From Rhodoblastus sp963804045 (GTDB lineage Bacteria > Pseudomonadota > Alphaproteobacteria > Rhizobiales > Beijerinckiaceae), in NCBI GenBank assembly GCA_963804045.1, contig CAWDOR010000035.1, positions 65,239-129,238 on the forward strand: a stretch of 64,000 nt of DNA. The letters are read 5' to 3'. The notes under the pieces are model-generated. The model was not told where the DNA came from. It did not search any database and saw only the letters and a list, made by a program, of their open reading frames with translations. The translations under genes were made by a program, and so were the position numbers. Shown piece after piece: positions 9,259 through 17,326 of this stretch (positions within the stretch are counted from its first letter, which is position 1; every line of letters starts with the position of its first letter).

Positions 9259-9756
9259 TCAGGCGCGCCGCAGGACGATCACGCCGGCGAGCATGTCATG
9301 CAGGCAGCGCTTGTCCGGGGTCACCAGCGAGATCAGCAGGATCGGCGCGACCATCCAGCTCAGGTAAAACAGCACGGCATGGAAGGCCGCATAGAGAAAG
9401 GGAACCGGCGCGCCGTCGACCCGCCGCATCTCCAGGTCCATGGCCTTCATTCCCGGCGTGGCCCGCCGCCAGCCGGAAATGGTGATGCCGTTGTAAAAAA
9501 AGGCGATAACCGCGAAAAACGCCGGCAGGATGAAAATCGCCAGCCAGAACGAGGCGAAGAGTGTGAAAAGGAAGGCGACAGGCGACACGCCCAGCCCGAG
9601 CACCGCCAACAGGAAAAACGGAGCGATCGACAACAGGCTGATCAGAAGCAGGTCGAGCAGAATGGCGATCGTGCGCCGCGTGCGCACGCCGGCCAGCGCG
9701 CTGGCCGGCAGCGGCGCGAGCGGATAAACGGCGGTGGGGCCCGAAACCTGGGTCAT
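9259..9756 (-). CDS. RDD family membrane protein
   Basis: 165 residues with the RDD signature near the N-terminus (RTRRTIAILLDLLL), then hydrophobic segments at roughly 28-50, 60-88 and 118-145, and the characteristic GWRRATPGMKAMDL and DKRCLHDMLAG motifs. RDD proteins are inner-membrane proteins, some linked to ion transport; the specific role here is unknown. It forms an apparent two-gene unit with bpt downstream. Its promoter region contains the 21-bp tandem repeat. Confidence 0.88.
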   Translation of the reverse strand: MTQVSGPTAVYPLAPLPASALAGVRTRRTIAILLDLLLISLLSIAPFFLLAVLGLGVSPVAFLFTLFASFWLAIFILPAFFAVIAFFYNGITISGWRRATPGMKAMDLEMRRVDGAPVPFLYAAFHAVLFYLSWMVAPILLISLVTPDKRCLHDMLAGVIVLRRA

Positions 9757-9812
9757 GGCGCATCCTTTTGACAGCGACGCTTAATCTGGCCCCGGATCGC
9801 GAGTCGCGCAAG

Positions 9813-9938
9813 AGGCGCCGCCCGCATATCGACAGGCGCCGCCAGCATGTCGACAGGCGCCGCCAGCATGTCGACAGGCGCCGCCAGCATATCGAGAGGC
9901 GCCGCCAGCATATCGAGAGGCGCCGCGGGCTTATGGAG
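9813..9938. repeat. 21-bp tandem repeat, six units
   Basis: Six consecutive 21-base units beginning at 9813, 9834, 9855, 9876, 9897 and 9918, with consensus AGGCGCCGCCAGCATRTCGA plus a final C or G. Units 2 and 3 are identical, as are 4 and 5. A decayed seventh copy follows into the end of the neighbouring GNAT gene. The array lies between the 3' end of the GNAT gene and the start of the RDD gene. Confidence 0.9.
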
Positions 9939-9950
9939 AAGCGCCGCCGA

Positions 9951-10508
9951 TCAGCTCACGCATTCGCTGGCGCGCCAGGCCAGCAGCTCCGCGCCCTCGC
10001 GCAGCGCCTGGCCGGAGCCGGGCTCGAAGCCCAGCCGGCGCAGCAACCGCCAGGAGGCGGCGTTCTCGCGCGGACATTCGGCGACGATTTGCGCCTGCGG
10101 AAAAGCCTTGATCGCCAGCCTCAGCACCGCGCCGGCGCCTTCCGCGCCAAAATGCTTGCCGTGATAGGGCGCGCCCAGCCAGAAGCCCAGCTCAAGCGCA
10201 TCATCCTCGCGCAGCAGAACCCCGGCGCAACCGATCATCACGCCGCTGTCGCCGGCGCGCAGCGCGGCGAAACAGCCGCGCCCCGCCTTGGGCAGGCCGA
10301 TCAGCCGGTCGGCGTCGGCGAGGGTGAAAGGTTGCGGCAGCAGCGAGCAGCCATGAGCGACCAGTGGATCGTTGGTGAGAAACACCAGCGGAAAAGCGTC
10401 GCCGGCCTCCAGCGGCGCGACGCGCAGCCGATCGGTGCGATAAAAACCCTCGGGGAATAATCGTTCCCGGAAATCCGTGTGGGCGCCGGGCCTTTTGGGC
10501 GCGCTCAT
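9951..10508 (-). CDS. GNAT family N-acetyltransferase (RimJ/RimL-like)
   Basis: 185 residues starting at the ATG at 10508, preceded by GGGAGAAGG. It has the RimJ/RimL layout: RLRVAPLEAGDAFPLV at the N-terminus, GCAGVLL and LELGFWLGAPYHGKHFGAEG (acetyl-CoA binding region), then ENAASWRLLRRLGFE, the common C-terminal alpha4-beta7 motif. The substrate cannot be told from sequence. The stop codon lies within the decayed end of the 21-bp repeat array. Confidence 0.85.
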   Translation of the reverse strand: MSAPKRPGAHTDFRERLFPEGFYRTDRLRVAPLEAGDAFPLVFLTNDPLVAHGCSLLPQPFTLADADRLIGLPKAGRGCFAALRAGDSGVMIGCAGVLLREDDALELGFWLGAPYHGKHFGAEGAGAVLRLAIKAFPQAQIVAECPRENAASWRLLRRLGFEPGSGQALREGAELLAWRASECVS

Positions 10509-10566
10509 GATCCTTCTCCCTAAAGCCAGGCGGAAAGAGTTTTCGCGCAAAAAGACGCGACGAGGG

Positions 10567-11580
10567 TTAGCCCCCCTTTTTGAGCTTTTCCGCCACCTTT
10601 GGCGCGAAATAGGTGAGAACGCCGTCCGCTCCCGCCCTTTTGAAGGCCAAAAGGCTCTCCATCATGGCTTTTTCGCCGTCGAGCCACCCATTTTGCGCAG
10701 CAGCCTGGATCATCGCATATTCGCCGGAAACTTGATAGGCGAAGGTCGGAGCGCCGAAGGAATCTTTCGTCCTACGGATAATATCCAGATAGGGCATGCC
10801 GGGCTTGACCATGATCATGTCCGCGCCTTCCTCCAGGTCGAGCGCGACCTCGCGCAGCGCCTCGTCGCTATTGGCCGGGTCCATCTGATAGGTGCGCTTG
10901 TCGCCGACCAGCGTCGCATTGGTGCCGATGGCGTCGCGGAACGGCCCGTAGAACGCCGAGGCGTATTTGGCCGCATAGGCCATGATCTGCACGTCCATAA
11001 AACCCTCGCTGTCGAGGCCGGCGCGAATGGCGCCGATGCGCCCGTCCATCATGTCGGAGGGGGCGATGATGTCGGCGCCGGCGCGGGCCTGGTTGAGCGC
11101 CTGTTCGACCAGAACGGCGACGGTCTCGTCATTGAGGATGGTCTCGCCTTCCAGCAAGCCGTCATGGCCATGGCTGGTATAGGGATCGAGCGCGACGTCG
11201 GTGATCACGCCAATGTTGGGAACGGCTTTCTTGATGGCGCGCACGGCGCGGCACACAAGATTTTCCTCGTTCAGCGCCTCGGAGCCATTGGGATCGCGTA
11301 AATGCGGATCGGTATAGGGAAACAGCGCCAGGGCGGGGATGTTCAGCTCCGCCGCCTGCTGCGCGGCGGCCACCGCCTCGTCCACCGAGAGTCGCTCGAC
11401 CTCGGGCATGCTCTTGACCGGGGCGCGGAGCTTCTCGCCTTCGACGACGAAGATCGGCCAGATGAGATCGTTGACGGTCAGCACGTTTTCGCGCACCAGG
11501 CGGCGCGCCCAATCGGCCTTGCGGTTGCGGCGGGGGCGGCGGATCAGATCGAGCGCGGGATCGAAGGGCGGGTTGGTCAT
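10567..11580 (-). CDS. hemB: Delta-aminolevulinic acid dehydratase (porphobilinogen synthase)
   Basis: 337 residues from the ATG at 11580 (GAGGACC upstream). It condenses two 5-aminolevulinate molecules to porphobilinogen in tetrapyrrole synthesis. The active-site lysine regions (FYGPFRDA followed by DKRTYQMDPAN, and MVKPGMPYLD) are present. The metal site reads DVALDPYTSHGHDG: aspartates replace the cysteine triad of zinc enzymes, as in other rhizobial and Bradyrhizobium HemB proteins that depend on Mg2+. The ten residues before the chosen ATG are not conserved in the family. Confidence 0.97.
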   Translation of the reverse strand: MTNPPFDPALDLIRRPRRNRKADWARRLVRENVLTVNDLIWPIFVVEGEKLRAPVKSMPEVERLSVDEAVAAAQQAAELNIPALALFPYTDPHLRDPNGSEALNEENLVCRAVRAIKKAVPNIGVITDVALDPYTSHGHDGLLEGETILNDETVAVLVEQALNQARAGADIIAPSDMMDGRIGAIRAGLDSEGFMDVQIMAYAAKYASAFYGPFRDAIGTNATLVGDKRTYQMDPANSDEALREVALDLEEGADMIMVKPGMPYLDIIRRTKDSFGAPTFAYQVSGEYAMIQAAAQNGWLDGEKAMMESLLAFKRAGADGVLTYFAPKVAEKLKKGG

Positions 11581-11694
11581 GGCTTGGTCCTCTTCACTCC
11601 CGCTTATCATATTCGCAGCGGCGTCGAAAATTTTTGCCGGATCGGGGCAAATAGATTAACCCAGGCGGGAGGCTGCTGAAAAGGCAAATCGCAC

Positions 11695-12216
11695 ATGACC
11701 AATTACGCCCCCGGCGGACACAACGATCTGGAATCCTCGGCGGCGATTCACGTGGGCGCCAAACCCGGGCCGGACGCCGAGGAGGCGCGCTGGAGCCTGA
11801 CGCTGACGATTTTTCTGCGGCTGGTGTCGCTGCTGTGGATTGTCGAGGGGCTGGAGCAATGGCGCCGCGTGCTGGCGCCGGCGGGCGGAAATTTTCTCGA
11901 CCTGTCCGCCGCAACCGTGGCGGCCATCGTGTTTTTCGCCGTGCTCGACCTAGTCGCCGCCGTGGGCCTGTGGCTGGTCGCGCCCTGGGGCGGCGTGGTC
12001 TGGCTGCTGACCGTGCTGGCGCAGCTCTATGTCGCCACGATCAAGCCGGGCTTTTTCCTCGGCGGCGGCGCGCTGAAACTTTTGGACGGCGCGCTGATCG
12101 CCGCCTATCTGTTCCTGTCCTGGCGCGCCAATGTCGCCAGCGGCGAGATCGGCGCGCTGGAAACAGCCGTGGACTGGGCGAGTCGAAAGCTGCGTTCTAC
12201 TTGGGGCGCCAAGTAA
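11695..12216 (+). CDS. DUF6163 family membrane protein
   Basis: 173 residues with a polar N-terminus (1-35) and four hydrophobic segments at about 36-53, 70-92, 97-115 and 125-143. It matches the small integral membrane proteins commonly found directly upstream of ldtR in Rhizobiales, from which I infer membership of DUF6163. The biochemical role is unknown; its position suggests a link with the LdtR regulon and envelope stress. Confidence 0.75.
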   Translation: MTNYAPGGHNDLESSAAIHVGAKPGPDAEEARWSLTLTIFLRLVSLLWIVEGLEQWRRVLAPAGGNFLDLSAATVAAIVFFAVLDLVAAVGLWLVAPWGGVVWLLTVLAQLYVATIKPGFFLGGGALKLLDGALIAAYLFLSWRANVASGEIGALETAVDWASRKLRSTWGAK

Positions 12217-12396
12217 GAAATACTCAAGGTAAACGCTTTTCGGATTCAGCAAGGATTCACTTCAAATCACGCAAATCGCGTTCATTTTCGATTCAGTTTG
12301 TTGTTTAAACTCGTTTTCATTCGGCGCGGCTATTTTGCATATATCAACGGCGCGCAACCAAGCGCCTCCAGGAAACCGCAACGAAAGAGCCAAGCC

Positions 12397-12909
12397 ATGA
12401 GCAATGTTGTGAAGACGGAAGTCTCCGCCGCCCGCGCCGAGCGCGGCGCCACTGTCCGCCCCGTTTATCTCGAGGCGCTCACCCTGATCGAACGCCTGCA
12501 TCGCCGCCTGCTCGACGTCATCAAGGACGAATTCGACCGCCGCGGCCGTTCCGACATCAACGCCGTCCAGGCGCTGCTGCTCTACAACATCGGCGACTCC
12601 GAACTGACCGCCGGCGAGCTGCGCACCCGCGGCTATTACCTCGGCTCCAACGTCTCCTATAACGTCAAGAAGCTGGTGGAAATGGGCTATCTGCACCATG
12701 CCCGCTCGCGCGTCGACCGCCGCTCGGTCCGCATCAGCCTGACCGGCGAAGGCAAGGAAGTCCGCGACATCATCGCCAGCCTCTATGACAAGCACGTCCA
12801 CACGGTCGAACAGATCGGCGGCGTCGCTCCCGACGAATTCCGCAGCATGAACAACGCCCTGATCCGCCTGGAGCGCTTCTGGACCGACCAGATCAAATAT
12901 CGCCTCTGA
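12397..12909 (+). CDS. ldtR: MarR-family transcriptional regulator LdtR
   Basis: 170 residues from the ATG at 12397. It has the winged-helix core of the MarR family: INAVQALLLYNIGD, the recognition region TRGYYLGSNVSYNVKKLVEMGYL, and the wing ARSRVDRRSVRISLTGEG. LdtR of Liberibacter and Sinorhizobium regulates the L,D-transpeptidase gene ldtP and stress tolerance. The same gene order here, with an L,D-transpeptidase immediately downstream, supports the assignment. A 180-base AT-rich leader precedes it and a strong terminator follows, so it is transcribed separately. Confidence 0.92.
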   Translation: MSNVVKTEVSAARAERGATVRPVYLEALTLIERLHRRLLDVIKDEFDRRGRSDINAVQALLLYNIGDSELTAGELRTRGYYLGSNVSYNVKKLVEMGYLHHARSRVDRRSVRISLTGEGKEVRDIIASLYDKHVHTVEQIGGVAPDEFRSMNNALIRLERFWTDQIKYRL

Positions 12910-12939
12910 GGTCCAAGCTTACGGTTTTCCTGAGACTTG

Positions 12940-12965
12940 AGCCGGGCTCATCGCCCGGCTTTTTT
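12940..12965 (+). terminator. Intrinsic terminator of ldtR
   Basis: AGCCGGGC and GCCCGGCT form an 8-base perfect stem with a 5-base loop, followed by TTTTT, 30 bases after the ldtR stop. Confidence 0.9.
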
Positions 12966-13097
12966 CGTTTTTGCTCTTTGCCGCCTTAAAATCGCCGCGC
13001 TATTCGCGCTCTGTTAACGCCAATCAGCGAAATCTTCCGGCGATTTCCTGCGGCGCGTCTCGCGCTCGCGACAAACGGACCTACGGAGACAGGACCC

Positions 13098-14405
13098 TTG
13101 TTTCTGCACCAACGCATTCTCGGCGACAAAAGCCGCCGCGCCGCCCTGTTTCTGACCGCCGCCTTGAGCGCGGGCCTCGCCGCGACCTCGGCAAACGCCC
13201 TCGACCAGGCCGAATGGGCCCAGGGCTATGACGCCGGCGCCCGGCTTCAGGTCACCCGCACCAATACGCCGCTGCTGTCGCCGCGCACGCTGGCCGCGAC
13301 CGAAACCGCCATCGAGGATTACCGTCGCATTGTCGGCAATGGCGGCTGGAACAAGGTGCCCGCCGGCGCCAGTCTCAAGCTGGGCGCCTCCGGCCCCGCC
13401 GTCCTGGCCTTGCGCAAGCGCTTGATCGTCACCGGCGATCTCGATCCCAACGCCACTTCTTCGGGCGTTTTCAATTCCTATGTCGAAGTCGCGGTCAAGC
13501 GCTTTCAGGCGCGCCACGGGCTGATCGAGAGCGGCGTGGTCAATCAGGCGACCATGGACGCGCTGAACGTGCCCGCCGATTATCGCCTGCAGCAGCTCGA
13601 AACAAATCTGATCCGCCTGCGCAGCTTCTCCGCCAATCTGGGCGAACGGTTCGTCACCGCCAATATTCCCGCCGCCGTGGTGGAGACGGTGGAGAACGAT
13701 GCGATCGCCACGCGGCATATCGCCGGCGTCGGCAAGATCGACCGCCAGTCGCCGGTGATGCAGACAAGGGCGCTGGACATTGATTTCAACCCCTATTGGA
13801 CCGTGCCGGCCTCGATCATCCGCAAGGATCTGATCCCGCGCATGCAGGCCGACCCCAATTATCTGCGCGACAACCACATCCATATTTTCGACAAGGCCAA
13901 TCAGGAAGTGCAGTCGGACCAGATCAACTGGCACTCGCTGGACGCCACCAATTACCGCTTCCGCGAGGATCCGAGCACCGAGAATTCGCTCGGCGTGGTG
14001 CGCATCAACATCAATAATCCCTATGGCGTCTACATGCACGACACCCCGGCCAAGGGCGTGTTCGGCGACGACTTCCGCTTCGTCTCCTCGGGCTGCATGC
14101 GCCTGCAGAATGTCCGCGACTACGTCGCCTGGCTGTTGAAGAACCAGCCCGGCTGGGACCGCGACCATATCGACCAGGCCATAGCCTCGGGCGAGCGGCT
14201 CGACGTCAAGATCGAGCCGCCGGTCAATGTCTATTGGGTCTATATCACCGCCTGGGGCACGCCCGAGGGCATTGTCCAGTTCCGCGAGGATATTTACCGC
14301 CGCGACGGCTTTTCCCCCGACGCCGCCCGCTCAGCCGCCGCCCAGCCTTCGGCGGCGGTGCAGCAGCAGTCCGACCGTTTTGACGCGGCCCCGGACGACC
14401 GCTGA
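13098..14405 (+). CDS. L,D-transpeptidase with peptidoglycan-binding domain (LdtP-like)
   Basis: 435 residues starting with TTG at 13098 (GGAGACAGGA upstream). Residues 1-35 are a signal peptide ending in ANA. A peptidoglycan-binding type 1 domain lies at about 95-155 (LGASGPAVLALRKRL, AVKRFQARHGL). The YkuD catalytic domain covers about 205-375 with YMHDTPAKGVFG and the catalytic Cys333 in SSGCMRL. It forms 3-3 cross-links or attaches proteins to peptidoglycan in the periplasm. Location next to ldtR suggests it is the ldtP target of that regulator. The C-terminus is an Ala/Gln-rich tail. Confidence 0.94.
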   Translation: MFLHQRILGDKSRRAALFLTAALSAGLAATSANALDQAEWAQGYDAGARLQVTRTNTPLLSPRTLAATETAIEDYRRIVGNGGWNKVPAGASLKLGASGPAVLALRKRLIVTGDLDPNATSSGVFNSYVEVAVKRFQARHGLIESGVVNQATMDALNVPADYRLQQLETNLIRLRSFSANLGERFVTANIPAAVVETVENDAIATRHIAGVGKIDRQSPVMQTRALDIDFNPYWTVPASIIRKDLIPRMQADPNYLRDNHIHIFDKANQEVQSDQINWHSLDATNYRFREDPSTENSLGVVRININNPYGVYMHDTPAKGVFGDDFRFVSSGCMRLQNVRDYVAWLLKNQPGWDRDHIDQAIASGERLDVKIEPPVNVYWVYITAWGTPEGIVQFREDIYRRDGFSPDAARSAAAQPSAAVQQQSDRFDAAPDDR

Positions 14406-14452
14406 GCCGGAGAAAGCGCTCGACGAAAAACCCCGCGCCGGTGGTGAACCGG

Positions 14453-14489
14453 CCCCTGAAAGTTGGACGCCAACCTTCAGGGGTTTTTT
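14453..14489 (+). terminator. Intrinsic terminator of the L,D-transpeptidase gene
   Basis: CCCCTGAA/TTCAGGGG arms extended by GTTGG/CCAAC, with one internal mismatch and a short loop, followed by six T residues. Confidence 0.9.
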
Positions 14490-14611
14490 GTGGCTACGCG
14501 CCCCTGGTTTCGGATTCGCCGTGATTTCGCGCGGAACCCGAAACGGGGGCGGCGCGTTTCCGCGCCAAGGCTCGCCGGCCGGCGGAGTCGGACAAGCAAG
14601 GGGAGGCCGCC

Positions 14612-14855
14612 ATGTGGCGAATCGCGCTCAAGCTACTGGCGCCGGCGGTCGCTATCCTCCTGATGGGGACGTCGGCCTCGCCAGCGGCGAGCTGTTCCGG
14701 TCACCATAAGCAGTGCGAAACCTATTGCGAGAACTCATCATCACAATTTCGTCGGATGCCTCAGCGTCTGTCAGAACAGTTTCGATAACTGCAAGGCGAC
14801 GGGCTGCTGGGAGAGTCCGAAATCGGCCAAACGTTGCGGCTATTCGCGGGATTAG
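14612..14855 (+). CDS. Small secreted cysteine-rich protein (one-base frameshift at 14731-14736)
   Basis: An ATG at 14612 follows GGGGAGG. The first frame gives a signal peptide (LKLLAPAVAILLMG, ending ASPAAS) and the start of a Cys-rich domain (CSGHHKQCETYCE). It would stop at 14788 with no further cysteines. One base over, the sequence continues HNFVGCLSVCQNSFDNCK, then GCW and RCGY to a TAG at 14853. The repeated C-x3-C spacing continues across the junction, so I read this as one gene of about 80 residues broken by an extra base in GAACTC. Similar small exported Cys-rich proteins of unknown function occur in Rhizobiales. Confidence 0.6.
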
Positions 14856-14868
14856 ACGCCCCACAACT

Positions 14869-15792
14869 TCAGTCGAAGGCGCCTGGCCTCGGCGGATTGG
14901 CGTTTACGATGACAACGGGATCGAGCGAAGCCGCCGCGCCGGGCCGGCGGGCGAGCGGCGCGTAATCGTCGAGCGGCAGCGGCGGGCCGAGCAGATCGCC
15001 CTGGAACTGCGTGCAGCCGGCCTCGCGCAGCAGCGCCAGTTGGGATCGGGTCTCCACGCCCTGCGCGACCACCTCCAGGCCGAGCGTCTTGCCCAGGTCG
15101 ACCAGCGCGCGGATCACGGCGCGCGACTTGCCGGCGCGTTTGAGGCTGGCGACAAAACTGCGGTCGAGCTTCAGCCGATCGAAAGGCAGGCTGGGCAGAA
15201 AGGGCAGGGTCGAGGCGCCGGCGCCGAAACCATCATGCGTCAGGGTCAGGCCCAGCGCCTTCAATTTGCGCAGGATCGCACTCGCGCTCTCCGGGTCTTC
15301 GGCCAGCGCATCGCCGCCGATTTCCAGCTCCAGCCGGCGTGGCGGCAAGTCATGGTCCCGCAAAAGGGCGCGCAGGGTCTCGATGAAATCGGCGCGAAAG
15401 AACAGCGCGGCGGAAAGGTTTGCCGCCACCCGCAAGGGGCTGCGCCACAAAGCCGCTTCGCGGCAGCATTGGCGCAACAGCCAAAGGTCAATTCGCGCCG
15501 TCAGCTCGCTGTCTTGCGCCCGCATCGGGCTGTCGTCCAGCGGGACGGGGCCGCGCTCGGCGCGGCGCCAGCGGAGCAGCGCCCGATAGCCGAGGGTCGC
15601 GCCGCTGAGATCGACTTGCGGCTGCAACGAGAGCTCGAATTCTTCCCGCGCGAGGGCTTGTTCGAGATCGCGCGCGCTTTGGGCGCGCGCCAATTCGGCG
15701 CCGTCGAAAGAAATGGCCGCCGTCCGACTTCGCGCTTCGTCCAGGGGCCGCCGCAGCGCCGGACGGTTGGCGCCGATGTTTTCTTCGATCAA
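14869..15792 (-). CDS. Degenerate EAL-domain protein (probably catalytically inactive)
   Basis: 307 residues, TTG start at 15792 with GGAG upstream. Residues about 40-285 follow the EAL phosphodiesterase fold (FELSLQPQVDL, LRWRR, RVAANLSA, LELEIGGDAL, FDRLKLDRSFV, then QGVET near the end). Key residues for c-di-GMP hydrolysis are changed: the EAL motif glutamate is Arg (YRALLRW), the DDFG motif reads DGFGAG, and the EGVET glutamate is Gln. It is therefore likely a non-enzymatic binding or regulatory protein. No GGDEF domain or membrane segment is present. Confidence 0.85.
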   Translation of the reverse strand: MIEENIGANRPALRRPLDEARSRTAAISFDGAELARAQSARDLEQALAREEFELSLQPQVDLSGATLGYRALLRWRRAERGPVPLDDSPMRAQDSELTARIDLWLLRQCCREAALWRSPLRVAANLSAALFFRADFIETLRALLRDHDLPPRRLELEIGGDALAEDPESASAILRKLKALGLTLTHDGFGAGASTLPFLPSLPFDRLKLDRSFVASLKRAGKSRAVIRALVDLGKTLGLEVVAQGVETRSQLALLREAGCTQFQGDLLGPPLPLDDYAPLARRPGAAASLDPVVIVNANPPRPGAFD

Positions 15793-15808
15793 GGCAGTCT
15801 CCGCTACG

Positions 15809-15829
15809 TTAGCTTATTATTTAAGCTAA
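15809..15829. promoter_or_regulatory. Candidate operator: 8-bp inverted repeat
   Basis: TTAGCTTA and TAAGCTAA form a perfect inverted repeat with a 5-base AT spacer, in the intergenic region between the divergent EAL gene (start 15792) and glyA (start 16006). It sits 17 bases before the EAL start and is AT-rich in a GC-rich setting. The binding protein is unknown. Confidence 0.4.
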
Positions 15830-16005
15830 GCCTAACCTAGAAAGCCCTGAACGAAAACTCAAACGAGCCTATGCGACCAAAAATGGTTCGGCTCGGCGCC
15901 GTCGGCCTTCGCCGCCTCATTTTTTGCCAGCGCGGCTTCCGCATGATATGGGGCGGGCAATTTCCGACCCCCAGCCGCCGCCGTCGACGCGCCAAAGGAG
16001 CCCAC

Positions 16006-17283
16006 ATGAGCCAATCCAACAGCTTTTTCAGCGCCACGCTGGCCGATTCCGATCCGGAAATCTTCAACGCCGTGGAACTGGAGCTGGGTCGCCAGCGCAA
16101 GGAAATCGAGCTGATCGCCTCGGAAAACATTGTTTCGCGCGCGGTGCTGGAGGCTCAGGGCTCGGTGCTCACCAACAAATATGCCGAGGGCTATCCGGGC
16201 AAACGCTATTATGGCGGCTGCCAATATGTCGATATCGCCGAAAACCTCGCCATTCAGCGCGTCACCAAGCTGTTTGGCTGCCGCTTCGCCAATGTGCAGC
16301 CCAATTCCGGCTCCCAGGCCAATCAGGCGGTTTTCCTCGCCCTGTTGCAGCCCGGCGATGTCTTCATGGGCCTCGATCTCGCCGCCGGCGGACATCTCAC
16401 CCATGGTTCGCCGGTCAATATGTCCGGCCGCTGGTTCAAGCCGGTGCCCTATGGCGTCAGCAAGGACTCCGGCCGCATCGACATGGCCGAGGTGGAAAAG
16501 CTCGCCCATGAGCACAAGCCGAAACTGATCATCGCCGGCGGCTCGGCCTATGCCCGCCATTGGGATTTCGCCAGGTTCCGCGAGATCTGCGACGCGGTCG
16601 GCGCCTATCTCTTCGTCGATATGGCGCATTTCGCCGGTCTGGTCGCTGGCGGCGCTCATCCCTCGCCCTTCCCCCACGCCCATGTCGTCAGCTCGACTAC
16701 CCATAAAACCCTGCGCGGCCCGCGCGGCGGCCTGGTGCTGACCGACGACGAGGAGATCGCCAAGAAGATCAATTCGGCGATCTTCCCCGGCCTCCAGGGC
16801 GGCCCGCTGATGCATGTCATCGCCGGCAAGGCCGTGGCCTTCGGCGAAGCCCTGCGTCCCGAATTCAAGACCTACGCCCATCAGGTCGTCGCCAACGCCC
16901 AGGCGCTGGCCGAGACGCTTTTGGCCGGCGGTTTCGACCTGGTCACCGGCGGCACCGACAATCATTTGATGCTGGTCGATCTGCGTCCCAAAAAGCTCAC
17001 CGGCAAGGCCGCCGAAATCGCCCTGGGCCGCGCCGAGATCACCTGCAACAAGAATGGCGTGCCCTTCGATCCGGAAAAGCCCTGGGTCACCTCCGGCATC
17101 CGCCTGGGCGCCCCGGCCGCGACCTCGCGCGGCTTTGGCGTGGAAGAGTTCAAGCAGGTCGGCGCGCTGATCGTCGAAGTGCTCGACGGCTTGGCGCAGA
17201 ATGGCGAGGCCGGCAATGCGTCAGTCGAGGCCGGCGTGAAGGCCAAGGTCGAGGCGCTCACCGGGCGTTTCCCGATCTATTGA
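16006..17283 (+). CDS. glyA: Serine hydroxymethyltransferase
   Basis: 425 residues from the ATG at 16006 (AAAGGAG upstream). A PLP enzyme that interconverts serine and glycine with tetrahydrofolate, feeding one-carbon metabolism; in serine-cycle methylotrophs it is also the entry enzyme, though nothing else in this window shows that cycle. Conserved features are IELIASENIVSRAVLEAQGS, NKYAEGYPGKRYYGG, FVDMAHFAGLVAGG and the PLP lysine K234 in SSTTHKTLRGPRGG. A strong terminator follows, so it is probably monocistronic. Confidence 0.98.
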   Translation: MSQSNSFFSATLADSDPEIFNAVELELGRQRKEIELIASENIVSRAVLEAQGSVLTNKYAEGYPGKRYYGGCQYVDIAENLAIQRVTKLFGCRFANVQPNSGSQANQAVFLALLQPGDVFMGLDLAAGGHLTHGSPVNMSGRWFKPVPYGVSKDSGRIDMAEVEKLAHEHKPKLIIAGGSAYARHWDFARFREICDAVGAYLFVDMAHFAGLVAGGAHPSPFPHAHVVSSTTHKTLRGPRGGLVLTDDEEIAKKINSAIFPGLQGGPLMHVIAGKAVAFGEALRPEFKTYAHQVVANAQALAETLLAGGFDLVTGGTDNHLMLVDLRPKKLTGKAAEIALGRAEITCNKNGVPFDPEKPWVTSGIRLGAPAATSRGFGVEEFKQVGALIVEVLDGLAQNGEAGNASVEAGVKAKVEALTGRFPIY

Positions 17284-17291
17284 GAATCTTC

Positions 17292-17322
17292 GGCCCCCGC
17301 CCGCAAGCGGGGGCCGTTTTTT
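17292..17322 (+). terminator. Intrinsic terminator of glyA
   Basis: GGCCCCCGC and GCGGGGGCC form a perfect 9-base stem with a 6-base loop, then a run of six T residues. It also separates glyA from the convergent oxidoreductase gene. Confidence 0.93.
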
Positions 17323-17326
17323 CAGC

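Noticed and set aside
9813..9938. CRISPR-like array
   Set aside because: Units are contiguous 21-base repeats with no unique spacers and no cas genes nearby.
9768..10460. Plus-strand frame reading through the 21-bp repeat with RRRQH repeats
   Set aside because: It is antisense to a good GNAT gene and owes its apparent repeats to the DNA minisatellite.
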